NCBI GenBank assembly: GCA_012719555.1
Contig: JAAYAE010000012.1
Coordinates: 1-7,305 of the forward strand
From: Acholeplasmataceae bacterium
Lineage (GTDB): Bacteria > Bacillota > Negativicutes > Acidaminococcales > Acidaminococcaceae
Length of the DNA: 7,305 nucleotides
Reading direction: 5' to 3'
Shown here: positions 1 to 6,865 of the stretch, one piece after another
Layout of the letters: the number at the start of each line of letters is the position of its first letter
Position numbering within the stretch: position 1 is the stretch's first letter
Program-made: the position numbers and the translations under genes
The notes under the pieces: generated by a model
Databases searched by the model: none
Told to the model about the DNA's origin: nothing
The model's input: the letters and a program-made list of their open reading frames with translations, nothing else

Positions 1-557
1 ACGTTGCCGTGTTGGACTATGGTATTAAGCGTAATATTTTAAAATCTTTAATTAAATTTGATTGCCGTATAACGGTCTTTCCTGCAGAGACATCTGCAGA
101 ACAGGTTTTATCCGTGCAACCTGATGGCATATTCCTATCTAATGGACCTGGCGATCCGGAAGATTTAAAAGTTGAAATTGCTAATATAAAAAAGATGATG
201 GGCAAAAAACCAATCTTTGGTATTTGTATGGGGCATCAAGTTATGGGATTGGCTAATGGGGCTAAAACAAAGAAGATGCTTTTTGGACATCGTGGTATTA
301 ATCAACCGGTCAAAGATTTGGTAGAGAACAAAGTAGTAATTTCCTCGCAAAATCATGGCTTTATGGTTGATGAAGCTTCTCTTAAAGGGATTAATGTGGA
401 AATAACCAATAGGTCTTTGAATGATGGGACGATTGAAGGGTTGAAATATCTCGATCATCCCAGCTTTAGTGTGCAGTATCATCCGGAAGCATCACCAGGA
501 CCTTCCGGTCATGAGTATTTGTTTGAACGGTTTGTAAAAATGATGGGAGGACGCTAA
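1..557 (+). CDS. carA: Carbamoyl-phosphate synthase small (glutaminase) subunit, 3' part
   Basis: This subunit hydrolyses glutamine and channels ammonia to CarB for carbamoyl phosphate synthesis, the first step of pyrimidine (and arginine) synthesis. The gene is cut by the left edge. The frame is open from base 3 (V-A-V-L-D-Y-G), so the GTG at 9 is an internal valine, not a start. About 184 residues are visible; family members are roughly 350-380 aa, so the N-terminal domain lies outside the window. What is seen is the class I glutamine amidotransferase domain. Counting from the codon at 9, there is LSNGPGDPE at 43-51, the nucleophile Cys73 in GICMGHQ, and His158 and Glu160 in QYHPEASPGP, completing the Cys-His-Glu triad. 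Family members often have Leu where this one has Met74. The TAA stop is separated from the carB ATG by one base, and the carB ribosome binding site lies inside the last carA codons. Identity is secure; pyrAA is the Bacillus name. Confidence 0.97.
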   Translation, partial: VAVLDYGIKRNILKSLIKFDCRITVFPAETSAEQVLSVQPDGIFLSNGPGDPEDLKVEIANIKKMMGKKPIFGICMGHQVMGLANGAKTKKMLFGHRGINQPVKDLVENKVVISSQNHGFMVDEASLKGINVEITNRSLNDGTIEGLKYLDHPSFSVQYHPEASPGPSGHEYLFERFVKMMGGR

Positions 558-558
558 G

Positions 559-3500
559 ATGCCGAAAAAAGCTAGTATAAAAAAAGTAATAGTTATCGGC
601 TCCGGTCCTATTATCATAGGGCAGGCCGCGGAGTTTGATTATGCAGGTACGCAGGCTTGTCGCTCCTTGAAAGAAGAAGGGTTGGAAGTTGTTTTGGTTA
701 ATAGCAATCCTGCTACCATTATGACTGATGTGCATATTGCTGATCGTGTTTACATTGAACCTATTAATGCAGAATTTTTGGAAAATGTTATAAAAAAGGA
801 ACGACCTGATTCAATGTTGGCTACTTTGGGCGGCCAAGTGGGTTTGAACATGGCCATGGATTTATATGAAAAGGGAATTTTGGCCGAATATCATGTAGAG
901 CTTTTAGGAACGCAAATTGAAAGCATAAAAAAAGCAGAAGACCGTGAATTATTCAAAGAGACAATGGAAAAACTTCATCAACCAATTCCTGAAAGTGCGA
1001 TTGTAGAAACTGTTTCGGCAGCCAAAGAATTTGCCAAAAAAGTAGGATATCCTCTGATAGTACGTCCTGCCTATACACTTGGAGGAACCGGTGGCGGAAT
1101 TGCCAATAATGATGATGAGTTAGACGATATTACCAACAAAGGTTTGAAATATAGTCTAATTGGGCAAGCTCTTATTGAACGCAGTGTTGCCGGCTGGAAA
1201 GAAATTGAGTATGAAGTACTAAGGGACGCGGCAGATAACTGTATTACTGTTTGTAATATGGAAAATCTGGATCCTGTAGGTGTACATACAGGCGATAGTA
1301 TTGTAGTAGCGCCTTGTCAAACTTTAAGTGACAGAGAAGTTCAAATGCTGCGTACAGCTGCCATTGATATTGTTCGTGAGTTAGGTGTTGAGGGTGGATG
1401 TAATGTTCAGTACGCTTTGGACCCTGATTCCGAAAAATATATTGTTATAGAAGTAAATCCACGTGTAAGTCGTTCATCTGCGCTAGCTTCTAAAGCAACA
1501 GGATATCCAATTGCCAAAGTTGCTAGTAAAATTGCGGTTGGTTATAACTTGGACGAAATAGAAAATGCTGTGACAAAAAAGACTACTGCTTGTTTTGAAC
1601 CCACATTAGACTATGTAGTACTTAAGATACCTCGTTGGCCCTTTGATAAATTCGTTAATGCTGATCGTACTTTAGGAACACAAATGAAGGCTACCGGTGA
1701 AGTTATGTCTATAGAACGTAGCATGGAAGCTGCTCTTTTGAAGGCAGTCCGTTCTTTGGAAATAGGCCTGATACATTTAGAAATGCCAGAACTTAAACCA
1801 CTATCTGATGAAGAGGTTTTTGCTCGGATTAAAAATGTTGACGATGAAAGATTCTTTGTTATAGCGGAAGCTTTTCGTAGGGGAAAACCATTAGAAGAAA
1901 TTCATCAAATAACTAAGATAGATCGCTTTTTCTTGCGCAAGATTAGCAACATAGTTGATATGGAAGCTGTTATAAAACAAGGACCAATGGACGCAGAGCT
2001 TATGCGTAGTGCCAAGAAAATGGGATTTGCCGATGTTACAATTGGTGCTTATTTAGGAAAAACTGATTTAGAAATTCGCAAAATGCGTAAGGAATGGAAT
2101 ATTATTCCGACCTATAAAATGGTTGACACTTGCGCGGCAGAATTTGCAGCGGAAACACCATACTATTACTCAACCTATGGTAGCGAAGATGAAGTAATTG
2201 AATCTAATCGTAAAAAAATCATTGTACTTGGTTCCGGACCTATTCGCATAGGTCAGGGTGTAGAGTTTGACTATTGCTCAGTACATTCTGTATGGGCCTT
2301 AAAAGAACTCGGATACGAGACTATTATTATTAACAACAATCCTGAAACTGTAAGTACGGATTTTGATACTTCTGATAGATTGTATTTTGAGCCTTTGACT
2401 TTAGAAGATGTCTTGAACGTTATTGACCGTGAACAACCTGAGGGTGTAATTGTACAATTTGGCGGGCAAACAGCGATTAATTTGGCTGGACCATTAGCTA
2501 AATGTGGAATAAAGATTATGGGTTCAAGTGTAGACAGTATAGATAAAGCAGAAGATAGAGAACGTTTTGATGAACTTTTGACCGCGGTTAATATTCCTCG
2601 TCCCAACGGACATACGGTTTTTGACACTCTTGGAGCTATTAAAGCTGCCAATAATGTAGGATATCCGGTCATGGTAAGGCCTTCTTATGTACTGGGCGGC
2701 CGTGCCATGGAAATTGTTTATAATGACGAAGAACTTAAATACTATATGACTAGCGCGGTTAAAGCATCATTGGAACACCCAGTATTAGTTGACCATTATT
2801 TAATGGGTACAGAAGTTGAGGTAGACGCCATTTGTGATGGGGTAGATGTACTTATCCCCGGTATCATGGAACATGTGGAAAGAGCCGGTGTTCACTCAGG
2901 TGACAGCATAGCGGTTTATCCACCAAGAACTTTGAGCGAGCATGTTATAAAAACAATTATTGATTATACAAATAAGCTAGCTTTAGGTTTGGAAGTTCAT
3001 GGCATGATCAATATTCAGTATATTGTGCGTGATGGTAATGTTTATGTTATAGAGGTCAATCCTCGTTCTAGTAGAACTGTACCCTTCTTGAGTAAGGTTA
3101 CCGGTGTATCCATGGTAGATGTAGCCACTAAATGCGCTATGGGGCATAGTATCAGAGAACAGGGATTTAAACCTGGATTAAGGCTTTTTCCAGATTATTG
3201 TGCAGTAAAAGCTCCGGTCTTTTCTTTCAACAAAATGACAGATGTTGATATTACCTTGGGGCCTGAAATGAAATCCACAGGGGAAGTTATGTGTGTAGAC
3301 TATCAATATTCCAGGGCGTTGTACAAGGCCTGTATAGCTGCTGGTATGAATGTACCCGCAGAGGGAGCTATTCTTATTACAGTGTCAGATATGGATAAGC
3401 CGGAAGCAGCAGAAATTGCAGCAGGATTTGTAGATTTGGGCTACGAAGTATTGGCTACAAGCGGAACAGCTAAATATCTAAAGGATAAGGGTATTAAAGT

Positions 3501-3765
3501 TACGGAAGCAGTAAAAGTTAGTGATGGTACGCCAAATTTATTGGATGATATTAAAGACGGTAGAATTGCCATGGTTATTAATACGTTAACTCATGGACGG
3601 GACGCCGCTAGAGATGGTTTCCGCATTCGTCGGTCAACTGTTGAACATGCAATACCTTGCTTGACTTCTATGGATACCGCAAGAGAACTGCAACATGTTA
3701 TGAGTGCCATGCGTCGCAGGCGTATGGTCAGCACCATAGCATTACAAGATTTAACGTGGGAGTGA
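559..3765 (+). CDS. carB: Carbamoyl-phosphate synthase large subunit
   Basis: CarB makes carbamoyl phosphate from bicarbonate, two ATP and the ammonia supplied by CarA, in the cytoplasm. At 1068 aa it is full length (about 1070 is usual). The protein shows the family's internal duplication. The N-terminal synthetase half opens with GSGPIIIGQAAEFDYAG; it has the ATP-grasp segment RPAYTLGGTGGG (Arg169) and metal/ATP residues in EVNPRVSR (Glu298, Asn300). An oligomerisation region covers about 400-550. The second half opens with GSGPIRIGQGVEFDY near 558 and has RPSYVLGGRA (Arg707) and EVNPRSSR (Glu832, Asn834). The allosteric MGS-like domain runs from about 936 to the end. Its Thr967, Thr970, Lys986, Asn1008 and Thr1009 align by motif and offset with the E. 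coli UMP-site residues Thr974, Thr977, Lys993, Asn1015 and Thr1016, so UMP inhibition is likely (inferred). The ATG start has GGGAGG at 545-550, 8 bases upstream. Also called pyrAB. Confidence 0.99.
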   Translation: MPKKASIKKVIVIGSGPIIIGQAAEFDYAGTQACRSLKEEGLEVVLVNSNPATIMTDVHIADRVYIEPINAEFLENVIKKERPDSMLATLGGQVGLNMAMDLYEKGILAEYHVELLGTQIESIKKAEDRELFKETMEKLHQPIPESAIVETVSAAKEFAKKVGYPLIVRPAYTLGGTGGGIANNDDELDDITNKGLKYSLIGQALIERSVAGWKEIEYEVLRDAADNCITVCNMENLDPVGVHTGDSIVVAPCQTLSDREVQMLRTAAIDIVRELGVEGGCNVQYALDPDSEKYIVIEVNPRVSRSSALASKATGYPIAKVASKIAVGYNLDEIENAVTKKTTACFEPTLDYVVLKIPRWPFDKFVNADRTLGTQMKATGEVMSIERSMEAALLKAVRSLEIGLIHLEMPELKPLSDEEVFARIKNVDDERFFVIAEAFRRGKPLEEIHQITKIDRFFLRKISNIVDMEAVIKQGPMDAELMRSAKKMGFADVTIGAYLGKTDLEIRKMRKEWNIIPTYKMVDTCAAEFAAETPYYYSTYGSEDEVIESNRKKIIVLGSGPIRIGQGVEFDYCSVHSVWALKELGYETIIINNNPETVSTDFDTSDRLYFEPLTLEDVLNVIDREQPEGVIVQFGGQTAINLAGPLAKCGIKIMGSSVDSIDKAEDRERFDELLTAVNIPRPNGHTVFDTLGAIKAANNVGYPVMVRPSYVLGGRAMEIVYNDEELKYYMTSAVKASLEHPVLVDHYLMGTEVEVDAICDGVDVLIPGIMEHVERAGVHSGDSIAVYPPRTLSEHVIKTIIDYTNKLALGLEVHGMINIQYIVRDGNVYVIEVNPRSSRTVPFLSKVTGVSMVDVATKCAMGHSIREQGFKPGLRLFPDYCAVKAPVFSFNKMTDVDITLGPEMKSTGEVMCVDYQYSRALYKACIAAGMNVPAEGAILITVSDMDKPEAAEIAAGFVDLGYEVLATSGTAKYLKDKGIKVTEAVKVSDGTPNLLDDIKDGRIAMVINTLTHGRDAARDGFRIRRSTVEHAIPCLTSMDTARELQHVMSAMRRRRMVSTIALQDLTWE

Positions 3766-3773
3766 TAAACTTG
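3758..3773 (+). promoter_or_regulatory. Ribosome binding site and TTG start of pyrK
   Basis: GGGAG at 3758-3762 lies over the end of carB and sits 8 bases before TTG at 3771, which decides the start. The in-frame GTG at 3762 overlaps the carB TGA but falls on the SD itself and has no SD of its own at normal distance. Starting there would add only three residues. Confidence 0.75.
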
Positions 3774-4538
3774 CCAAAAACAATTGTTGAGGCCAAAGTA
3801 ATAGGACAACAAATTTTATCTAAAGATGTTAAACTTATTGAAGTCTTTGCTCCCGAAATCGCACGTACAGCAAAACCTGGACAGTTTGTAAATGTTCAAG
3901 TATCAAAACAGGCGGCGCCGCTTTTGCGCCGTCCTTTTGGCGTTGCGGGCATAGATTATAAAAGTGGTACTTTTAAGATGATTTATCGCATTATGGGCGA
4001 GGGCACTCAAATTTTGGCTGAGCTTTGTAGTGGTGATGTTATAAGTATTATTGGGCCTCTAGGTCATGGGTTTGACTTAACTGCTAAGCACCCGCTTTTA
4101 GTTGGTGGTGGATTAGGCTTGGCACCTTTGTTATATTTAGCTCAGAGTTTTTTAAAAAAGAATATAGAAGTGCTTATGGGTGGCAGGACGGCTTCTGAAC
4201 TTTTTTGGCAAGACTTGTTTAATGAGGAAACTGCTGCGATACATATGACAACTGATGACGGCAGTCTTGGAACGAAGGGAACTGTTAATGCATTGTTGCC
4301 ACAACTGTTGGAAACAGGAAAATATGATTGTGTTTATGTCTGTGGACCGGTACCCATGATGAAAGCAGTGGTGAAGGTTGTAGAAAAAGCTGGGCTGCCT
4401 TGTCAGATATCTTTGGAAAAATATATGGCTTGTGGCTTTGGAGCTTGCTTGTCTTGTGCTTGTGGCGGTGTTGGAAAACGCTTAAAGGTTTGCACCGATG
4501 GACCGGTATTTTGGTCGACGGAGGTGAAGGAATGGTAA
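3771..4538 (+). CDS. pyrK: Dihydroorotate dehydrogenase B, electron-transfer subunit (FAD, 2Fe-2S)
   Basis: PyrK pairs with PyrD in the class 1B dihydroorotate dehydrogenase heterotetramer and carries electrons from the PyrD FMN through a 2Fe-2S cluster and FAD to NAD+. From the TTG start the protein is 255 aa, close to the usual ~256. Domains in order: a ferredoxin-reductase-like FAD barrel (about 1-100) with KPGQFVNV at 35-42, LLRRPFGVAG at 51-60 and GPLGHGF at 95-101; an NAD-binding domain with GGGLGLAP at 112-119 and CGPVPMMKAV further on; and a C-terminal cluster-binding segment with Cys221, Cys226, Cys229 and Cys241. Cys231 is an extra cysteine beside the cluster. The gene starts 5 bases after the carB stop, and its last 7 bases overlap pyrD. 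The frame is open upstream to an ATG at 3657, but that stretch lies within carB coding sequence and is not PyrK-like. Function is secure; the exact start is likely. Confidence 0.96.
   Translation: MPKTIVEAKVIGQQILSKDVKLIEVFAPEIARTAKPGQFVNVQVSKQAAPLLRRPFGVAGIDYKSGTFKMIYRIMGEGTQILAELCSGDVISIIGPLGHGFDLTAKHPLLVGGGLGLAPLLYLAQSFLKKNIEVLMGGRTASELFWQDLFNEETAAIHMTTDDGSLGTKGTVNALLPQLLETGKYDCVYVCGPVPMMKAVVKVVEKAGLPCQISLEKYMACGFGACLSCACGGVGKRLKVCTDGPVFWSTEVKEW
4520..4534 (+). promoter_or_regulatory. Ribosome binding site and start of pyrD
   Basis: GGAGG at 4520-4524, extended to GGAGGTG, lies 7 bases before the ATG at 4532. It fixes the pyrD start although the frame stays open about 200 bases further upstream inside pyrK. 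The site and the start codon both lie in the last codons of pyrK, which suggests translational coupling of the two subunits. Confidence 0.88.
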
Positions 4539-5464
4539 AGCCTTTGTATGATAATCGTTTAGCAATAAATATTGGCGGGTTGAAAATGAACACGCCGGTA
4601 ACAACGGCTTCCGGTACTTTTGGTTTTGGTTTAGAATTTCAAGATTTTTTGGATTTGGAAAAAGTCGGTGCTGTAACTGTGAAAGGAACTACCTTAGAAC
4701 CGCGTTCAGGGAACAAGGGACAACGGGCAGTAGAAACACCGGCCGGTATGCTTAATTGTGTAGGGTTAGAAAATCCTGGTTCCGACTATTTCTTACAAGA
4801 AACTTTGCCTAAATTAAAAAAAATCGCTGTGCCTATAATTGTTAATATTGCAGGGAACTCACCTGAAGAATATGGTAAGTTAGCAAAAAAATTAGATGTG
4901 GATGGCGTAGATGCAATTGAAATTAATATTTCGTGCCCTAATGTTAAACAGGGGGGACTAGCTTTTGGAACCTGTCCGGATAGTGCGGTAGAAGTTGTCA
5001 AAGCAGTAAAAGCTAATACTTCAAAATTTGTTATTACAAAACTTTCTCCTAATGTGACGGATATTGTGGAAATTGCCTTGGCGGTGGAAAATGCAGGTAG
5101 TGATGCAGTTTCTCTTATCAACACTGTTTTAGGTATGAAAATAGATATTGCTAGACAGCAACCTGTCTTGGGTAACGTTATGGGTGGCCTCTCAGGGCCT
5201 GCTATACGCCCTGTAGCGGTGCGAATGGTATATCAGGTGGCCCAAGCAGTACATATTCCAATTATTGGCATGGGTGGTATTATGTGCGCTGCTGACGCTA
5301 TTGAATTCTTTTTAGCAGGAGCAAGTGCAATTGCAGTAGGAACCGGTAATTTTTCTGATCCTAGATTGGCAGAAACTATTAGTAAAGGAATTTTAGAATA
5401 TATGGATGCCCATGGTATTAAAAATATTCAAGAAATTATTGGAAAAGCTTTGCCAAATCGTTAA
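4532..5464 (+). CDS. pyrD: Dihydroorotate dehydrogenase B, catalytic subunit (class 1B, FMN)
   Basis: PyrD oxidises dihydroorotate to orotate on FMN in the cytoplasm and hands the electrons to PyrK. From the ATG it is 310 aa (class 1B members are about 311), with a TIM-barrel pattern. Visible motifs are ASGTFGFG at 26-33, Lys51 in TVKGTT, the substrate-loop segment TPAGMLNCVGLENPG, and NISCPNVKQGG with Cys135. Cys135 is the catalytic base of class 1 enzymes, where class 2 has serine. Lys170 in ITKLSPNV, then GGLSGPAIRP, IGMGGI and AVGTGNF follow as FMN-phosphate and barrel motifs. The catalytic cysteine and the overlapping pyrK indicate the NAD-linked class 1B form rather than fumarate-linked 1A or quinone-linked class 2; there is no N-terminal membrane helix. 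The 7-base overlap with pyrK suggests matched synthesis of the two subunits. Often called pyrDB. Confidence 0.98.
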   Translation: MVKPLYDNRLAINIGGLKMNTPVTTASGTFGFGLEFQDFLDLEKVGAVTVKGTTLEPRSGNKGQRAVETPAGMLNCVGLENPGSDYFLQETLPKLKKIAVPIIVNIAGNSPEEYGKLAKKLDVDGVDAIEINISCPNVKQGGLAFGTCPDSAVEVVKAVKANTSKFVITKLSPNVTDIVEIALAVENAGSDAVSLINTVLGMKIDIARQQPVLGNVMGGLSGPAIRPVAVRMVYQVAQAVHIPIIGMGGIMCAADAIEFFLAGASAIAVGTGNFSDPRLAETISKGILEYMDAHGIKNIQEIIGKALPNR

Positions 5465-5476
5465 GCAAGCTAAAAA

Positions 5477-5489
5477 GAGGTGCGAAATG
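5477..5489 (+). promoter_or_regulatory. Ribosome binding site and start of pyrF
   Basis: GAGG at 5477-5480 (AGAGGTG in full) sits 6 bases before the ATG at 5487, in the 22-base gap after pyrD. It selects this ATG over earlier in-frame ATGs at 5406 and 5412 that lie inside pyrD. Homology also begins just after it, at DRLIVALDF. Confidence 0.85.
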
Positions 5490-6212
5490 AGTCATGATGA
5501 TCGATTAATTGTTGCGTTAGACTTTTCTAATCTGGAAGAAGCAAAAAAAATAGTAGTGGAATTAGGGGATAGCGTTAGTTACTATAAGGTAGGCATGGAG
5601 TTGTATTATACCGCCGGTGCCTCTATTATTACATTTCTAAAGAAACAGGAAAAACATGTTTTTTTGGATTTAAAATTGCAAGACATTCCTAATACTGTCG
5701 CAAAAAGTTTATCAGTACTAACAGAGCTCGGTGCTGATATGATGAATGTACATGCTGTGGGTGGCGGCAAGATGATGGAAGCGGCTGTACACGCGGTTAA
5801 GGAAACAGCGGCTAAAGCAGGAAAAGCGGCACCAAAGCTTATTGCTGTGACAGTTTTGACTAGTATGGATGCTGCACAGTGGTCTGAGCTTAATTATGCC
5901 AAACCTATTAATGAACAAGTTGTTGAATTGGCAAAGTTGGCAAAAAAATCAGGTATGGATGGTGTAGTAGCATCTCCACAAGAAGCATCAATGATTCGCA
6001 AGGCTTGTGGTGATGGATTTCTGATTGTGACTCCCGGCGTACGTCCTGCAGGTTCGGCAATAAACGATCAGAGCAGGATAGCAACGCCTCTGTGGGCTAT
6101 AAATAACGGCGCAAGCCATATAGTGGTTGGTAGGCCAATAACACAGGCAGAAGATAAAATTGCAGCCGCAAAAAACATTGTGGCTGAAATACGAGGTGTA
6201 GAGAATGAATGA
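5487..6212 (+). CDS. pyrF: Orotidine 5'-phosphate decarboxylase
   Basis: PyrF decarboxylates OMP to UMP, the last step of the pathway. The protein is 241 aa (about 239 in Bacillus), a single TIM barrel of the short bacterial type. The active-site set is complete: Asp12 in IVALDF, Lys34 in YYKVGMEL, and the Asp61-Lys63-Asp66 array in FLDLKLQDIPNTV. The phosphate-binding part includes TPGVRPAG, followed by Gln and Arg in NDQSR, and Arg216 in VVGRPIT. It lies 22 bases after pyrD, the widest gap in the operon, and its last 8 bases overlap pyrE. No promoter is evident in the gap, so it is probably co-transcribed. Identity is unambiguous. Confidence 0.98.
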   Translation: MSHDDRLIVALDFSNLEEAKKIVVELGDSVSYYKVGMELYYTAGASIITFLKKQEKHVFLDLKLQDIPNTVAKSLSVLTELGADMMNVHAVGGGKMMEAAVHAVKETAAKAGKAAPKLIAVTVLTSMDAAQWSELNYAKPINEQVVELAKLAKKSGMDGVVASPQEASMIRKACGDGFLIVTPGVRPAGSAINDQSRIATPLWAINNGASHIVVGRPITQAEDKIAAAKNIVAEIRGVENE

Positions 6213-6777
6213 ACAAGAAGTTATGAAAATACTTGAAGAAACACAGGCGGTGCTCCATGGTCATTTTCTTTTGACCTCAGGTTTACATAGCCCTATGTAC
6301 GTTGAAAAATTTAATGTTTTGCAACACCCTAAATATACAGAGGCTCTGTGTAAAGAATTGGCCGTTCGTTACATTAATGACAATGTTGAGTTGGTAGTTG
6401 GCCCTATGACCGGCGGCATTTTGCTTGCGCATGAGGTTGGTAAAAATTTGGGAACAAGAGCTATTTTCACTGAACGCGAAAATGGTAAAATGGTGTTTAA
6501 AAGAGGTTTCCATATTGAGCCGGGTACTAGAGTTTTGGTGGTAGAGGATATTGTTACAACAGGTGGCAGCGTATTTGAAGTACTGAGCGCAGTAAAAGAG
6601 CAGGGTGGGTTACCGGTGGGCATAGGCCTTTTGGTAGATCGCAGTGGTGGAAAAGTAGATTTTGGCATACGTACAGAAGCTCTCCTCCATTTGAATGTTG
6701 AAACCTTTAAAGAGGAAGATTGTCCACTCTGTGCGAAAAACATACCTTTTACTAAACGTGGACGTACAGGTAAATAA
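6205..6777 (+). CDS. pyrE: Orotate phosphoribosyltransferase
   Basis: PyrE joins orotate to PRPP to form OMP, the substrate of PyrF encoded just upstream. The protein is 190 aa. Motifs are LTSGLHSPMYVEKFNVLQHP at 23-42, VVGPMTGGILLAHEVG at 64-79, the mobile catalytic loop region TERENGKMVFKRGF at 89-102 and the PRPP-binding signature VLVVEDIVTTGGS at 110-122 with acidic pair Glu114-Asp115. The C-terminus carries a CPLC motif (Cys173, Cys176), which I recall from the shorter Thermus/clostridial type of PyrE and not from the ~210-residue enterobacterial type. The ATG at 6205 lies inside the end of pyrF (8-base overlap) and has GAGG at 6193-6196, 8 bases upstream. A second ATG at 6209 is out of frame. 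The gene ends with tandem TAA TAA, and the terminator follows within 10 bases, making pyrE the last operon gene. Confidence 0.97.
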   Translation: MNEQEVMKILEETQAVLHGHFLLTSGLHSPMYVEKFNVLQHPKYTEALCKELAVRYINDNVELVVGPMTGGILLAHEVGKNLGTRAIFTERENGKMVFKRGFHIEPGTRVLVVEDIVTTGGSVFEVLSAVKEQGGLPVGIGLLVDRSGGKVDFGIRTEALLHLNVETFKEEDCPLCAKNIPFTKRGRTGK

Positions 6778-6784
6778 TAAAGAA

Positions 6785-6835
6785 AAAGCCCCGTTAACGC
6801 AGGATAAATTTCCTGCTAAAATGGGGTTTTATTTT
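6785..6835 (+). terminator. Rho-independent terminator of the pyr operon
   Basis: An outer stem pairs 6785-6795 with 6820-6830 (11 pairs including two G-U, core CCCC/GGGG). A 3x3 internal loop (6796-6798 and 6817-6819) leads to an inner stem GCAGGA/TCCTGC (6799-6804 with 6811-6816), closed by the six-base loop at 6805-6810. A T-rich run TTTTATTTT (6827-6835) follows. An A-rich run precedes the stem, so it could also work on the opposite strand, but the visible neighbour is on the same strand. Placement right after the pyrE stop fits the end of the operon. Confidence 0.92.
6794..6822 (+). promoter_or_regulatory. Possible sigma-A-type promoter inside the terminator
   Basis: TTAACG at 6794-6799 (4 of 6 to TTGACA) and TAAAAT at 6817-6822 (5 of 6 to TATAAT) are 17 bases apart, the optimal spacing. 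Transcription would start near 6829-6831 and leave a leader of about 32 bases before the repair gene at 6863. In AT-rich DNA such matches occur by chance, so this is only a candidate; no better promoter is visible in the short gap before the next gene. Confidence 0.3.
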
Positions 6836-6852
6836 GAAACAATTAAATGGGC

Positions 6853-6865
6853 AGGTGACCAAATG
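6853..6865 (+). promoter_or_regulatory. Ribosome binding site and start of the AlkD-like gene
   Basis: AGGTGA at 6853-6858 matches the 16S rRNA 3' end in the AGGUGA register and is correctly placed for ATG 6863 (7 bases after the AGG). It selects this ATG over the in-frame ATG at 6821, which lies within the terminator and lacks an SD. Confidence 0.8.

Noticed and set aside
9..11. GTG that could be read as the start of a 182-residue gene
   Set aside because: The frame is open to the left edge with matching CarA residues (V-A before V-L-D-Y-G), and a bare glutaminase domain next to carB is far less likely than a truncated carA.
2271..2672. Minus-strand open frame of 133 codons inside carB
   Set aside because: It lies wholly within well-conserved carB coding sequence, shows no recognisable domain, and carB explains the region fully.
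4328..4531. Open extension of the pyrD frame upstream into pyrK
   Set aside because: It is a cysteine- and tryptophan-rich translation overlapping conserved PyrK sequence, with no PyrD similarity; the strong SD at 4520-4524 sets the start at 4532.
6209..6212. ATGA stop-start overlap at the pyrF end
   Set aside because: This ATG is out of frame with pyrE and meets a stop after five codons; the pyrE start is the ATG at 6205.
6369..6743. Minus-strand open frame of 124 codons inside pyrE
   Set aside because: It is a shadow of pyrE, whose PRPP motif and subfamily motifs account for the region; the composition is low-information (Ser/Thr/Pro-rich).
6821..6823. In-frame ATG 14 codons upstream of the chosen AlkD-like start
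   Set aside because: It lies in the 3' arm of the terminator stem without an SD, while ATG 6863 has AGGTGA at proper spacing and begins at the usual place in the family.
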